In this document: positions 33,355-41,926 of the stretch, piece by piece
Layout of the letters: every line of letters begins with the position of its first letter
How positions within the stretch are numbered: the first letter of the stretch is position 1
NCBI GenBank assembly: GCA_964347835.1
Contig: CAYFZR010000078.1
Span: 1-44,386 of the forward strand
From: CAYFZR01 sp964347835 [NCBI: uncultured archaeon]
GTDB taxonomy: Archaea > CAYFZR01
Length of the DNA: 44,386 bases
Direction: 5' to 3'
The notes under the pieces: generated by a model
What the model saw: the letters and a program-made list of their open reading frames with translations, nothing else
Told to the model about the DNA's origin: nothing
Database searches by the model: none
Position numbers and translations under genes: made by a program

Positions 33355-33962
33355 TCACTAATCTTTTTGGGCAGACGAGTAACACCTACAAAAAGTCTGT
33401 ATTTTCCACGCTTTACCCTTGGTGAATCTTCTTCACTCAACTCGGTTATTATTCTTTTTGCCAATGCCTTCTTTGGATCTGGTATCTTTATTCTTTCAGA
33501 TATATCAGAGAAACTCTTAAAAGGCTCTCTCTTTCTCTCATCAAGTATCAGCCACATCAATTTCTTTCCAATTCCGGGTAACAATTCTAGCTGATGTAGT
33601 CTGGTTGTTATAGGACCTGCACCGTTGAAAAATTCAACAAATTTGTCTTCTTGATCTACTATCAAAGATTCGATTACAAATTGCAACTCTCCCTTTGCAG
33701 GGGCAGTAAGATCTTCGTATTTTATTCTTCTTTTTACATATTCTATTTCCTCTCTCTTTCCTTTACCAACATAAACCTTGTCATTAGGTTTTAATTCAAC
33801 GCCTTCTTTCGGCACCAACTCTAACAAAACATAGGTAGACATGCCAATACATTGGACTATGGGTTCCCTTTGATGAGGGGGTCTCGGATCATCCGATCTA
33901 CCCTTAGGTAACGAGTCAAGAACTATAACGTGGTCTTCCCTTGTCAAAGACATCACACCCAA
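33351..33962 (-). CDS. DUF655 predicted RNA-binding protein (COG1491)
   Basis: A 203-residue archaeal protein. DUF655 features are DHVIVLDSLPKGRSDDPRPP, VLLELVPKEGVELKPNDKVY and a helix-hairpin-helix-like LHQLELLPGIGKKLMWLILD-type region. An RNA-binding role is predicted, not shown. Candidate starts are TTG 33962 (AGGTAG 6 nt upstream), GTG 33956 and ATG 33953; I keep the first for its spacing. It sits between rpo4 and ksgA, a conserved euryarchaeal order. Confidence 0.9.
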   Translation of the reverse strand: MGVMSLTREDHVIVLDSLPKGRSDDPRPPHQREPIVQCIGMSTYVLLELVPKEGVELKPNDKVYVGKGKREEIEYVKRRIKYEDLTAPAKGELQFVIESLIVDQEDKFVEFFNGAGPITTRLHQLELLPGIGKKLMWLILDERKREPFKSFSDISERIKIPDPKKALAKRIITELSEEDSPRVKRGKYRLFVGVTRLPKKISE

Positions 33963-33968
33963 AAAGAA

Positions 33969-34307
33969 CTACCTATACTTTGCAATCGTTTCCAGTATAA
34001 TTTTAATATGTTCTTCTCCTATATTGACTTTTTCCTTGGCAAAAATCGTCTTCAAATCATCTGAATCCTCGGGAAGAAGATCAGCTATCTTTATAGCAAT
34101 TTCTTTTTTTAAATTTAAACCTTCTTGCAATTCCTTTATTAAATTTTTTGATGATTCTATGTCTAATTTAGTAAATTTATTTACATAGTCAAGAATAAGT
34201 CTTTGTTCGTATTTCAACTCTCCCTTTTCCTTTTCTCTCTCAATGATAAATTCTTTCACTTCGGAAAAGGATACTGGTGCTTGATTTATTATCTCTTTGC
34301 CAATCAT
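33969..34307 (-). CDS. rpo4: RNA polymerase subunit Rpo4 (RpoF)
   Basis: The archaeal Rpb4 homologue that forms the polymerase stalk with Rpo7. The helical HRDC-like pattern is visible: PVSFSEVKEFIIEREKEKGE, RLILDYVNKFTKL, then the repeat IAIKIADLLPEDSDDLKTIF and the end EEHIKIILETIAKYR. ATG 34307, one base after the L21e stop, with a GTGAT site, gives 112 residues; GTG 34316 is the alternative. Confidence 0.92.
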   Translation of the reverse strand: MIGKEIINQAPVSFSEVKEFIIEREKEKGELKYEQRLILDYVNKFTKLDIESSKNLIKELQEGLNLKKEIAIKIADLLPEDSDDLKTIFAKEKVNIGEEHIKIILETIAKYR

Positions 34308-34308
34308 C

Positions 34309-34602
34309 TTAATCACGCTGAGGTTTTAGGTGTTCTGGCCCCACAATAATTTTCTTTAGCATTTTTCCCTCCCTTATTTCGATCAAAAAGGCTCTACCTT
34401 GGTTTCCTAATACTTTTCCGGTCTTTCCATGAAATCTTGGATGAGGTTGTCCCTTATGGATGCCGGGATCTATTGTCACGTGGACCCTCTCTCCAGCATC
34501 GAAGGACTGAATTACTCTATTTATGGAGGTTAGTCCTTTTTTTCTAACGTTCTTTCTCAACTTCTTTCTTGTTTTACTCCTAGATCCTCTTGATCTCTCC
34601 AT
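34309..34602 (-). CDS. rpl21e: Ribosomal protein L21e
   Basis: A basic 97-residue large-subunit protein. It opens with RSRGSRSKTRKKLRKNVRKK, and GERVHVTIDPGIHKGQPHPR plus FHGKTGKVLGNQGRAFLIEI are diagnostic of L21e. ATG 34602 has AGGAGG 7 nt upstream and lies inside the last 46 nt of pus10. Confidence 0.97.
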   Translation of the reverse strand: MERSRGSRSKTRKKLRKNVRKKGLTSINRVIQSFDAGERVHVTIDPGIHKGQPHPRFHGKTGKVLGNQGRAFLIEIREGKMLKKIIVGPEHLKPQRD

Positions 34603-35792
34603 TCGTAGTCCTCCTTGAGTACAGAATCATCCTCAAATTCGACTTCTATCACTTCCAAGTTAACGCATCTCGCAGGGTTTTTCAACACTCCTGCGACACT
34701 TGGATTGGTTCTGCCCGAATCCCCACTTATTAGCTCCTTTATGTATAATCCTGATTGTGTCTTTAGCGTCAATTCTAATCCTGTCTCATTAATTTTTTTA
34801 GCATCTATATTTAAAACCTTTCGTTTCCTAGTTTTATCTGACCTCCTATGTAATACTCTTTTTGGCGTCTTCTGGTTTATGTCCGTAATCATTTTTTCTA
34901 GAGGCTTTAAATCTGTTATAGGCCTCTCTAATTCTACAATTGCCCTGTATGTCTTATTTGTTGCTGCTGCTTTTATATTTCTAACAACATTTCTCGATAC
35001 AAATCCTAAAAGGGATACTTTTATCTTATCTTTGTTAACAAAATTTATTTCTCTTTCAATGGACTTAGGGTCTACTTTCCTCTTTTTAGGTTGTTTTATT
35101 TCAAGTATGAAAGGCCTTCCAGTACCTAACATCTTCACGTCTATGTCTTCTCTCCCACATCCATGAAAGTATGATTCTCCTCCTGTATACTTCAGTAAAA
35201 TCTTGGATATCACTTCTTCAACACTTTCATCGTATAACTTGCCAGTAAAATCACATTTCCTGCAACCTCTTCCTTTGCAAGAACGGCAGTGCCATTTGGT
35301 TTGTGGCATCTCCTTAAATTTCCAGTATCTCCCGTATATGAATATTGGATTTATCTTTACATCTATCTCATCCTTTTCTGGGCTAAATACAAAGACCACG
35401 TCAGGATTTTTAAAGTCAACATTTTTTGCCGTTATATTTGAAACAATTATTCTAACTTCACGGTTAAATTCTGATTTAACAGATTCACATTTAAGATCGA
35501 ATTCTTGGCAGATGGATTTTATTCTCGCAGGTATTTCATCCCATCTCGAGCCGATCAAAAAAGAATCGTAATTTAGGTCAAATTCGAAAACTCCCTTTGC
35601 GAGATTTTCTATATTCGAAAATACACCCCTACATACATAACAAACGCCTTTATACGGATTTAACATATTTGACCTTAATTGCATTCCCCTTTCCTTATTG
35701 CTTTGACCGTTAGTCTCTTTCCAAAAAAATCTTCCCAAACAAGAGTCACATAATTCATAAAGGGAAATTATTCTTTTCGCTTTTGCAATCAT
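34557..35792 (-). CDS. pus10: tRNA pseudouridine synthase Pus10
   Basis: The archaeal enzyme for pseudouridines at positions 54 and 55 of tRNA. The N-terminal zinc-binding region has CDSCLGRFF and CYVCRG; a second Cys cluster is WHCRSCKGRGCRKCDFTGK. The catalytic region is HGCGREDIDVKMLGTGRPFI, containing the Asp of the G-R-x-D motif. The C-terminal LYIKELISGDSGRTNPSVAG matches the family's RNA-binding closing motif. The length of 411 is normal. It overlaps srp54 by 4 nt and rpl21e by 46 nt. Confidence 0.95.
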   Translation of the reverse strand: MIAKAKRIISLYELCDSCLGRFFWKETNGQSNKERGMQLRSNMLNPYKGVCYVCRGVFSNIENLAKGVFEFDLNYDSFLIGSRWDEIPARIKSICQEFDLKCESVKSEFNREVRIIVSNITAKNVDFKNPDVVFVFSPEKDEIDVKINPIFIYGRYWKFKEMPQTKWHCRSCKGRGCRKCDFTGKLYDESVEEVISKILLKYTGGESYFHGCGREDIDVKMLGTGRPFILEIKQPKKRKVDPKSIEREINFVNKDKIKVSLLGFVSRNVVRNIKAAATNKTYRAIVELERPITDLKPLEKMITDINQKTPKRVLHRRSDKTRKRKVLNIDAKKINETGLELTLKTQSGLYIKELISGDSGRTNPSVAGVLKNPARCVNLEVIEVEFEDDSVLKEDYEWRDQEDLGVKQERS

Positions 35793-37105
35793 CTCAATTT
35801 AATACCCATTTTTGCCAGTTGATCTAAATTTGGCATTCTACCCTTTCTTAGGGTCTTAAAAACTTTTTTTGATGCATTATACGCGCCTAGAAGTTCTTTA
35901 ACATCCTCTAAAGATGTTCCACTCCCTCTTGCTATTCTTATCATTCTCTGTTTGTTTATTATCTCCGGTCTTAATAATTCCTCCTCTGTCATTGAATCCA
36001 TTATTACCTTGTTTATCTCAAGTCTATCTTCCGTTACCTGTAGCATATCCTTAGGAAAATCGCTTAGCCCAGGTATCATTTGAATCAATTGTTTAAAAGG
36101 ACCCATTTTCCCCATGGCTTCTAACTGCGAATACATATCCTTCAAAGTGTACTTGCCCTTGAGAAAATCCTTCATCTCTTCCACTTCTATTTCTCTTGAC
36201 CTCTCTAAGAGTCCTTTGATGTCTCCCATGCCTAATAGCCTAGATATGAATCTACTGGGATCGAATTCTTCGAAGTCATCAATCTTCTCTCCTGTTCCAA
36301 TAAACTTTATTGGAGCCTCCGTCTGAGCCACAGCAGATAATGCTCCCCCTCCTTTTGCAGAGCCATCTATTTTTGTAAGAATAACACCAGTGATGCCGAT
36401 GGCTTCATGAAACGATTTAGCATGCTCGCCAGCCTCCTGACCTATGGTAGCGTCTACAACCAACAACTTCTCGTCCGGCTTCAGTAAACTAGAAATTTCT
36501 TTCATCTCATCTACGAGATCTTTTTCTAATGAATGTCTTCCTGCAGTGTCTACTATTAAAACATCTAATTTACTAAGCTTTTCTAACCCTCTATTCATTA
36601 TTTTAATGGGATCTTTCTCATTGGAGTCTCCGTAAAAGGGTATATTGTTTTCCTCGGATAACTGGCTTAACTGCTCGTAGGCTCCTAATCTATAGACGTC
36701 TGAGCATATCAACCCAGAAGAAAGTCCTTTTCTCCTAAGATGTTTGCATAACTTTACTGTAGTAGTTGTCTTTCCCATACCGTATAATCCAACAAGCATT
36801 ATTTTGGATCCTTTCTTAACATTCAAAGGAACTGCTTCTCTTCCTATAATATTAACGAGTTCTTCATAAACGATCTTTATCAAATGATCCCTCTTGCTGA
36901 AACCAGGAGAGATTTTCTCTTTCTTAGCTCTACTCTCTATCCTTTTTGAAAGATCAAAGACGAGTTTGACGTTGACATCTGCCTGGAGTAAGGCTCTTTG
37001 CACATCTTTTACGGTCTCTTTGATGAACTTTTCGTCTATTATACTCGCTCTTGTTATCTTTTTAATGGCGGCGTTTAATGCAGAACCTAACTTATCTAAA
37101 GCCAT
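35789..37105 (-). CDS. srp54: Signal recognition particle protein SRP54
   Basis: The GTPase that binds 7S RNA and signal sequences. The N domain opens MALDKLGSALNAAIKKITRA. The G domain has GLYGMGKTTTTVKLCKHL, SDVYRLGAYEQL, DTAGRHSLEKDL and TKIDGSAKGGGALS. The Met-rich M domain contains MGKMGPFKQLIQMIPG and the RNA-binding RIARGSGTSLEDV. The length is 438 from ATG 37105; an upstream TTG at 37114 overlaps the Trm112 stop. Its receptor FtsY is encoded at 19.4-20.4 kb. Confidence 0.97.
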   Translation of the reverse strand: MALDKLGSALNAAIKKITRASIIDEKFIKETVKDVQRALLQADVNVKLVFDLSKRIESRAKKEKISPGFSKRDHLIKIVYEELVNIIGREAVPLNVKKGSKIMLVGLYGMGKTTTTVKLCKHLRRKGLSSGLICSDVYRLGAYEQLSQLSEENNIPFYGDSNEKDPIKIMNRGLEKLSKLDVLIVDTAGRHSLEKDLVDEMKEISSLLKPDEKLLVVDATIGQEAGEHAKSFHEAIGITGVILTKIDGSAKGGGALSAVAQTEAPIKFIGTGEKIDDFEEFDPSRFISRLLGMGDIKGLLERSREIEVEEMKDFLKGKYTLKDMYSQLEAMGKMGPFKQLIQMIPGLSDFPKDMLQVTEDRLEINKVIMDSMTEEELLRPEIINKQRMIRIARGSGTSLEDVKELLGAYNASKKVFKTLRKGRMPNLDQLAKMGIKLR

Positions 37106-37106
37106 A

Positions 37107-37280
37107 TTATTCAACTCTATCTTCTGGAGGAAGCATGTGAGGGATTCCGTCTACAATAGGATAATCTATTTTACATTTTTCACATACTAATTTGCTCTCT
37201 TCTTCTATTAACTTAACATCTCCCTTGCAAACAGGGCAAGCAAGTATTTCTAACAGTTCTTTGCTTATAATCTCGGCCAT
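37107..37280 (-). CDS. Trm112 family protein
   Basis: A 57-residue zinc-binding protein starting from ATG 37280 (AGGTGAT 5 nt upstream). It shows LEILACPVCKGDVKLIEEES, CEKCKIDYPIVDGIPHMLP, the Trm112/UPF0434 signature with two CxxC pairs. Trm112 activates several methyltransferases in eukaryotes and archaea, including the Mtq2-type enzyme. The prmC-like gene of this operon and the KsgA gene are therefore natural context. It is the first gene of the operon. Confidence 0.88.
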   Translation of the reverse strand: MAEIISKELLEILACPVCKGDVKLIEEESKLVCEKCKIDYPIVDGIPHMLPPEDRVE

Positions 37281-37401
37281 GCTAATCACCTTACTTTACT
37301 AACCTACTCTATGAATTAAGTCATGGTTCTTATGTTTATCGAAGAAAATTAGACTTAGACAGTGAAATTCCTGAGAAAAAAGAAAAATAAGTATTAACCC
37401 T

Positions 37402-37935
37402 ATGAAACCCTTATATATCTTCAAAGAGAATTATAGAAATAATATGGAGATAATAGAAGAAATAAGAGAGTTAGTTCCAGGATTCAGTGGATATAGAGAG
37501 AAAAAACAAAGAAAAGAAGCGGATAAATTAATTAAAAACGAAATATTAAAAAAAATTGATGAGATTTCTTTTAAAATTAATAAGATATCCTCGATAATTT
37601 CAGAAAAAAAATTTTTAATGGAAATAAAAGATATCGAGAGCCTTAAAGATGTCGTATATGGCTTTCTAAAGAAACTCGGCAAAGCAGATTATGGAAACTC
37701 TGGAATTTTTACTCTAACGAGAGTTAGCGAGAGGGAGGTGAAACTTATTCATATACTTGATCTAACTTTAATTAAGAATGCTAACTCCTTGTTAGAAGAA
37801 GTCGATTTATTTGAAATAGAAATGAAAAAGAAAGAAATTAAAGACTTAGATAAAAAAATTTTATGTATAAAAAATTCTCTGTTAGAATTAGAAGAGATAT
37901 TTGATAGGCGAGAATCCCTTGTCCTTAAGAAGTGA
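37402..37935 (+). CDS. Uncharacterised coiled-coil protein
   Basis: A 177-residue, highly charged helical protein. The segment FSGYREKKQRKEADKLIKNE near residue 28 resembles a 'Y-x-x-K-E-x-R-R-E-x-D-K-x-x-R' pattern I have seen in uncharacterised bacterial and archaeal coiled-coil proteins, but I cannot name a family. The rest alternates Lys and Glu with no cysteine or membrane segment. It is transcribed divergently from the Trm112-SRP54 operon. Confidence 0.6.
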   Translation: MKPLYIFKENYRNNMEIIEEIRELVPGFSGYREKKQRKEADKLIKNEILKKIDEISFKINKISSIISEKKFLMEIKDIESLKDVVYGFLKKLGKADYGNSGIFTLTRVSEREVKLIHILDLTLIKNANSLLEEVDLFEIEMKKKEIKDLDKKILCIKNSLLELEEIFDRRESLVLKK

Positions 37936-37969
37936 AAGTTTCAATGCTCCAAGTTTCTTAACATAAAGG

Positions 37970-37977
37970 TTATAAAG
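37970..37977 (+). promoter_or_regulatory. TATA-like promoter of the FBP aldolase/phosphatase gene
   Basis: TTATAAAG lies about 50 nt before ATG 38025, leaving a leader of roughly 25-30 nt that contains AAAGGAGG. Confidence 0.45.
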
Positions 37978-38024
37978 AGACATACAATTATTATCCAAAA
38001 CGCATTTTCAAAGGAGGTTATAAT

Positions 38025-39125
38025 ATGGTAAAGACCACTGTCAGCGTAATAAAGGCTGATGTAGGGAGTTATCCTGGACACTCTATTGCACATCCCGAAA
38101 TTATGGAAACGTGTAGAAAAGAATTGACTCAGGCACAAAAAAAAGGCCTGCTTATTGACTTTTTGGTAACTCACTGTGGTGACGATACCGCGTTGATAAT
38201 GACCCACAAAAAGGGAGAAGACAACGAAGAGATTCACTCTCTGGCATGGGATTCTTTCGTAAAGGCTACAGAGAGAGCTAAGGAATTGAAGCTATACGGT
38301 GCAGGACAAGATCTTCTTGCTGATACCTTCACAGGAAATATAAAAGGAATGGGTCCTGGCATAGCGGAAATTGAGTTCGAAGAGAGACCTAGCGATCCAG
38401 TTATAATATTCGCCATGGATAAGACAGAGCCGGGGGCCTTTAATTTGCCAATATACAGGGTATTCGCAGATCCGTTCTGTACAGCGGGTTTGATAATTGA
38501 TCCTTCTCTACATGGTGGATTCATATTCGAGGTATACGATGTTCAAAAGCACACAAGAGCCTTATTGAATTGTCCCGAGGAATCATACGATCTCCTTGCT
38601 TTAATAGGAACTACAAGCAGGTACATAATAAAGAGGGTTTACAGGAAGAGCGATAATGAAACAGCCGCCTGTATAAGTACAGAGAGATTAAGTCTTATAG
38701 CAGGGAGATATGTTGGAAAAGATGATCCAGTAGCGATAGTTAGGGCACAGGCAGGATTTCCAGCGGTAGGAGAAATATTGGAGCCCTTTGCCAAGGCACA
38801 CCTCGTAAAAGGATGGATGAGGGGAAGCCATCACGGTCCGTTGATGCCTGTTTCTCTGGAAGATGCTCACCCCACTAGATTCGACGGTCCTCCAAGAGTG
38901 CTTGCTTTAGGCTTTCAAATTGGAAACGGAAAGTTGGTGGGTCCTGTAGATATGTTCAAAGATCCTGCCTTCGATGGAGCAAGAAGTCTTGCGAATCAAA
39001 TAACTGATTACATGAAATATCATGGTCCTTTTGAGCCTTTAAGATTACCTCCTGAAGAGATGGAGTACACAACCCTACCAGGCGTACTAAAAAAACTTGC
39101 TGATAGATTCGAAAAGGTTGAATAG
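38025..39125 (+). CDS. fbp: Fructose-1,6-bisphosphate aldolase/phosphatase (class V FBPase)
   Basis: The bifunctional archaeal gluconeogenic enzyme that joins triose phosphates and then dephosphorylates FBP. Signature segments are SVIKADVGSYPGHSIAHPEI (metal-binding D and H), THCGDDTALIMTH, LYGAGQDLLADTFTGNIKGM and RGSHHGPLMPVSL. The length of 366 is normal. AAAGGAGG lies 7 nt upstream. It is followed by larB at 6 nt. Confidence 0.97.
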   Translation: MVKTTVSVIKADVGSYPGHSIAHPEIMETCRKELTQAQKKGLLIDFLVTHCGDDTALIMTHKKGEDNEEIHSLAWDSFVKATERAKELKLYGAGQDLLADTFTGNIKGMGPGIAEIEFEERPSDPVIIFAMDKTEPGAFNLPIYRVFADPFCTAGLIIDPSLHGGFIFEVYDVQKHTRALLNCPEESYDLLALIGTTSRYIIKRVYRKSDNETAACISTERLSLIAGRYVGKDDPVAIVRAQAGFPAVGEILEPFAKAHLVKGWMRGSHHGPLMPVSLEDAHPTRFDGPPRVLALGFQIGNGKLVGPVDMFKDPAFDGARSLANQITDYMKYHGPFEPLRLPPEEMEYTTLPGVLKKLADRFEKVE

Positions 39126-39131
39126 TTGGTT

Positions 39132-39899
39132 ATGATAAAAAAACTGTTGGAAGATCTTAAGGAAAATAGGATATCTGTAGAAGAGGCAGAAAGAAAACTC
39201 AAATTAAGTTTTTTAGAACTGACAGAGGCAAACTTAGATGTACACAGACCTTTTAGAACAGGACTCATAGAAGCCATTTACGGAGAAGGAAAGGATCTTA
39301 AAAAAATTAAGAATCTTTTGTTGAATATGGCAAAAGAAAGAGATATTGCTCTCGCTACAAGAGTAGGTCCTGAGATATTGGATGAACTCAATGACATAAA
39401 CTTCGATGTAAATTACAATGAAAATGCAAGATGTGTTGTTTTATCTAAAAAGGGACATGAAATAGAAAAAAACGGCGGAAAAATAGCCATAATAACCGCG
39501 GGTACCTCAGACATACCGACTGCAGAGGAATGCAAAGTTGTAGCGGAGTTACTCGGTTCTGAGGTAAAAATACACTACGATGTAGGGGTCGCAGGTATAC
39601 ACAGGCTTTTTCCATCCTTAAAGAAGATCTTAGAATGGGATGCTGACGCAATAGTGGTAGTTGCAGGCATGGAAGGGACCTTGCCCTCTGTTGTAGCTGG
39701 TTTAGTATCTGTTCCTGTGATAGGGGTCCCAACAAGCGTAGGATATGGAGAAGGAGGAGGAGGAAGGGCTGCTATTCTATCAATGCTTCAAAGTTGTAGC
39801 CCACTCTTGGTTGTTAACATTGACAATGGTTTTGGCGCCGGATGCGTAGCGCATCTTATTGCGAGGAGGGTTGAAATCTTTAGAAATCGTAAGGTATAA
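39132..39899 (+). CDS. larB: LarB-like carboxylase (nickel-pincer cofactor pathway)
   Basis: A 255-residue protein with an AIR-carboxylase (PurE-like) domain in its C-terminal half: IITAGTSDIPTAEECKVVAE, HYDVGVAGIHRLFPSL, VVAGMEGTLPSVVAGLVSVP and GVPTSVGYGEGGGGRAAI. The N-terminal half (RTGLIEAIYGEGKDLKKI) is specific to LarB, which carboxylates and hydrolyses nicotinate adenine dinucleotide in making the nickel-pincer nucleotide. No larC or larE lies in this window, so the pathway is inferred. ATG 39132 is chosen over a TTG two codons earlier. Confidence 0.9.
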   Translation: MIKKLLEDLKENRISVEEAERKLKLSFLELTEANLDVHRPFRTGLIEAIYGEGKDLKKIKNLLLNMAKERDIALATRVGPEILDELNDINFDVNYNENARCVVLSKKGHEIEKNGGKIAIITAGTSDIPTAEECKVVAELLGSEVKIHYDVGVAGIHRLFPSLKKILEWDADAIVVVAGMEGTLPSVVAGLVSVPVIGVPTSVGYGEGGGGRAAILSMLQSCSPLLVVNIDNGFGAGCVAHLIARRVEIFRNRKV

Positions 39900-39942
39900 A
39901 TAATAACGGTTTATTAAACTGCAAGTCAGATGAGGTGGGCTA

Positions 39943-40209
39943 ATGCCAGTTAAAGTAGAGATATTCAAGTCACCAACGTGTCCCCACTGTACACCTACCA
40001 TAGAACTCGTGAAGAGCGTAGTTGAAGAAATAGGAAAAGAAATGGGCAATGTGGCTGAAATAGATATAATAGACGTAATGAAACACCCATCAAAGGCAAT
40101 GAAATATGGTATTTATGCCGTTCCTACTGTTGCAATCAATGGAAAGGTACAGTTTGTAGGAAGGCCTAACAAAGATAACTTGGTAGAGGCTATAAAAAGA
40201 GAGCTCTGA
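39943..40209 (+). CDS. Small thioredoxin/glutaredoxin-like protein
   Basis: An 88-residue cytoplasmic thioredoxin-fold protein with C13-P-H-C16 at the usual place after the first strand (VEIFKSPTCPHC) and an intact cis-proline, AVPTVAINGKVQFVG. It resembles the small archaeal Mj0307-type redoxins. GAGGTGGG precedes the ATG. It lies between larB and gatC. Confidence 0.88.
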   Translation: MPVKVEIFKSPTCPHCTPTIELVKSVVEEIGKEMGNVAEIDIIDVMKHPSKAMKYGIYAVPTVAINGKVQFVGRPNKDNLVEAIKREL

Positions 40210-40227
40210 TTTTTTTTGAGGTTTAAG

Positions 40228-40521
40228 ATGGCTAAGGTAATAATAAGTAACGAAGAGTTGAGAAAAGTAGCAGAGATTGCGAGGTTAAGTCTGAATGAAG
40301 AAGAATTGCAGCAATTGAGAATAGAAATTGAATCTATCCTTATAGCATTTTCTCAAATGGAAGAGATGGAAATAAAAGAAGAAGAACTCCATTACGTCGT
40401 AGAACATTTTAATGTGTTTAGAGAGGATATTGAACCGATAAAATTTGAGAAGGCAGATCAGATTACGGATTTGGCCCCCAGGAAAAAAGGTCGCTACCTC
40501 CAAGTACCTCGTTCTTTATAG
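40228..40521 (+). CDS. gatC: Asp/Glu-tRNA amidotransferase subunit C
   Basis: A 97-residue linker subunit of GatCAB. The family pattern is VAEIARLSLNEEELQQLRIE, then IESILIAFSQMEEME, and the end APRKKGRYLQVPRSL with the conserved R-x-G-x-Y/F-x-V-P. ATG 40228 with GAGGT 5 nt upstream is chosen over a TTG four codons earlier. It starts the gatC-gatA-gatB run. Confidence 0.93.
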   Translation: MAKVIISNEELRKVAEIARLSLNEEELQQLRIEIESILIAFSQMEEMEIKEEELHYVVEHFNVFREDIEPIKFEKADQITDLAPRKKGRYLQVPRSL

Positions 40522-40531
40522 GTGCTCTTAG

Positions 40532-41926
40532 ATGCTTGAAGATGTAGATGTAGTCGAAAGAACCCAAAAGATTTTAGACAAGATAAAAAAGGCTGATAAA
40601 AAAATAAATTCTTTCATTACCATAGATGATGGAGCCTTGGATAGGGCAGAGTTTCTGGAGGAAAAGAAAAGAAACGGAAGAGAGTTAGGTAGACTTTTTG
40701 GCTTAACAGTAGGAGTTAAAGATTGTATTGCAGTTTCAGGTCTTAGAATGACCTGCGCATCCAAAGTACTAGAGAACTATGTTGCGCCATATGATGCCTG
40801 TGTGGTAGAGCGCATTTTAAAAGAGGACGCGATAATTGTAGGAAAGACGAACATGGATGAATTTGCCTGTGGATCCGATGGAACTAAAAGTTTTTTTGGT
40901 CCTACAAGAAACCCTCATGATTTAAAACATGTTCCTGGAGGTTCGTCCTCAGGAAGTGCCGCCTGCTTGGGAGCAGAAATGGTGGACTTGGCAATCGGAA
41001 GCGATACTGGCGGTTCAATTAGATGTCCCGCCTCTTTTTGCGGCGTTGTTGGTATAAAACCAACCTACGGACTTGTATCTCGTTACGGCTTGGCAGACAT
41101 GGCAATGAGTCTTGAATCTCCTGGACCCATGGCAAGGGATATTTATGGTGCTGCTCTTTTGCTATCTGTTATATCAGGATTGGATCCTAGGGACGAGGCT
41201 ACGAGGGATGTATCAATACCTGACTACACAAAGTATCTTTTTGATTATGATTCATTTGAAAAAATTAGAATAGGCATTCCAAAAGAATTTTTTGAAGGTG
41301 TAGACGAAATTATTAAGAAAAAAGTTGAAAGGGCTATTGATAAGTTGATATCTGCTGGAGCAGAGCCTGTTGATATAAGTTTACCAAACTTAAAGTACGT
41401 AATACCTATTTATTATTTAATAGTCTTTAGTGAATTCTCCTCGGCAATGGCAAAATATGATGGTTTCAAATATGGATTCAGGAGTTCAAAAGCAAGAGAA
41501 GATTTGATTGAGAGTGTAAGTCATTCAAGAGACCTTTCTATGGGAAGAGAGGTAAAGAGAAGAGTACTTTTAGGCACATATGTTACTTTAAAGGAGTACA
41601 GAGGAAGATGGTACACAAATGCTCTGAGAGCAAGATCCGTCGTAAGAAAGGAATTCTTAGATGCACTAAAAAAAGCAGAAATATTGGTGGGACCTACAAT
41701 GCCTATCCTTCCTTGGAAAATAGGAGAGATGGTTGAAGATCCGTTAACTATGTACATGGCAGATGTATTAACGGTATCAGCAAACCTGGCAGGAGTATGT
41801 GCCGGATCAATGCCCTGCGGTTACTTTAACGATCTCCCAATAGGTATTCAATTTCATGCTAGACCTTTAGAAGAAAATAAATTATTCAACGTGATGTCAA
41901 TACTGGAGAGAGAGTTATGGGTGTAA
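40532..41926 (+). CDS. gatA: Asp/Glu-tRNA amidotransferase subunit A
   Basis: The amidase-signature subunit that releases ammonia from glutamine or asparagine. The catalytic Lys is in GVKDCIAVSG, and the Ser-cis-Ser-Lys triad region is PGGSSSGSAACLGAEM with GSDTGGSIRCPASFCGVVGI. The length of 464 is normal. AGGTG lies 7 nt before ATG. The 3' end overlaps gatB by 10 nt. In archaea GatCAB mainly makes Asn-tRNA. Confidence 0.97.
   Translation: MLEDVDVVERTQKILDKIKKADKKINSFITIDDGALDRAEFLEEKKRNGRELGRLFGLTVGVKDCIAVSGLRMTCASKVLENYVAPYDACVVERILKEDAIIVGKTNMDEFACGSDGTKSFFGPTRNPHDLKHVPGGSSSGSAACLGAEMVDLAIGSDTGGSIRCPASFCGVVGIKPTYGLVSRYGLADMAMSLESPGPMARDIYGAALLLSVISGLDPRDEATRDVSIPDYTKYLFDYDSFEKIRIGIPKEFFEGVDEIIKKKVERAIDKLISAGAEPVDISLPNLKYVIPIYYLIVFSEFSSAMAKYDGFKYGFRSSKAREDLIESVSHSRDLSMGREVKRRVLLGTYVTLKEYRGRWYTNALRARSVVRKEFLDALKKAEILVGPTMPILPWKIGEMVEDPLTMYMADVLTVSANLAGVCAGSMPCGYFNDLPIGIQFHARPLEENKLFNVMSILERELWV

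Noticed and set aside
37941-38237. Minus-strand ORF over the FBPase promoter and start
   Set aside because: It lies across a well-supported promoter and a conserved gene start, so it is a shadow ORF.
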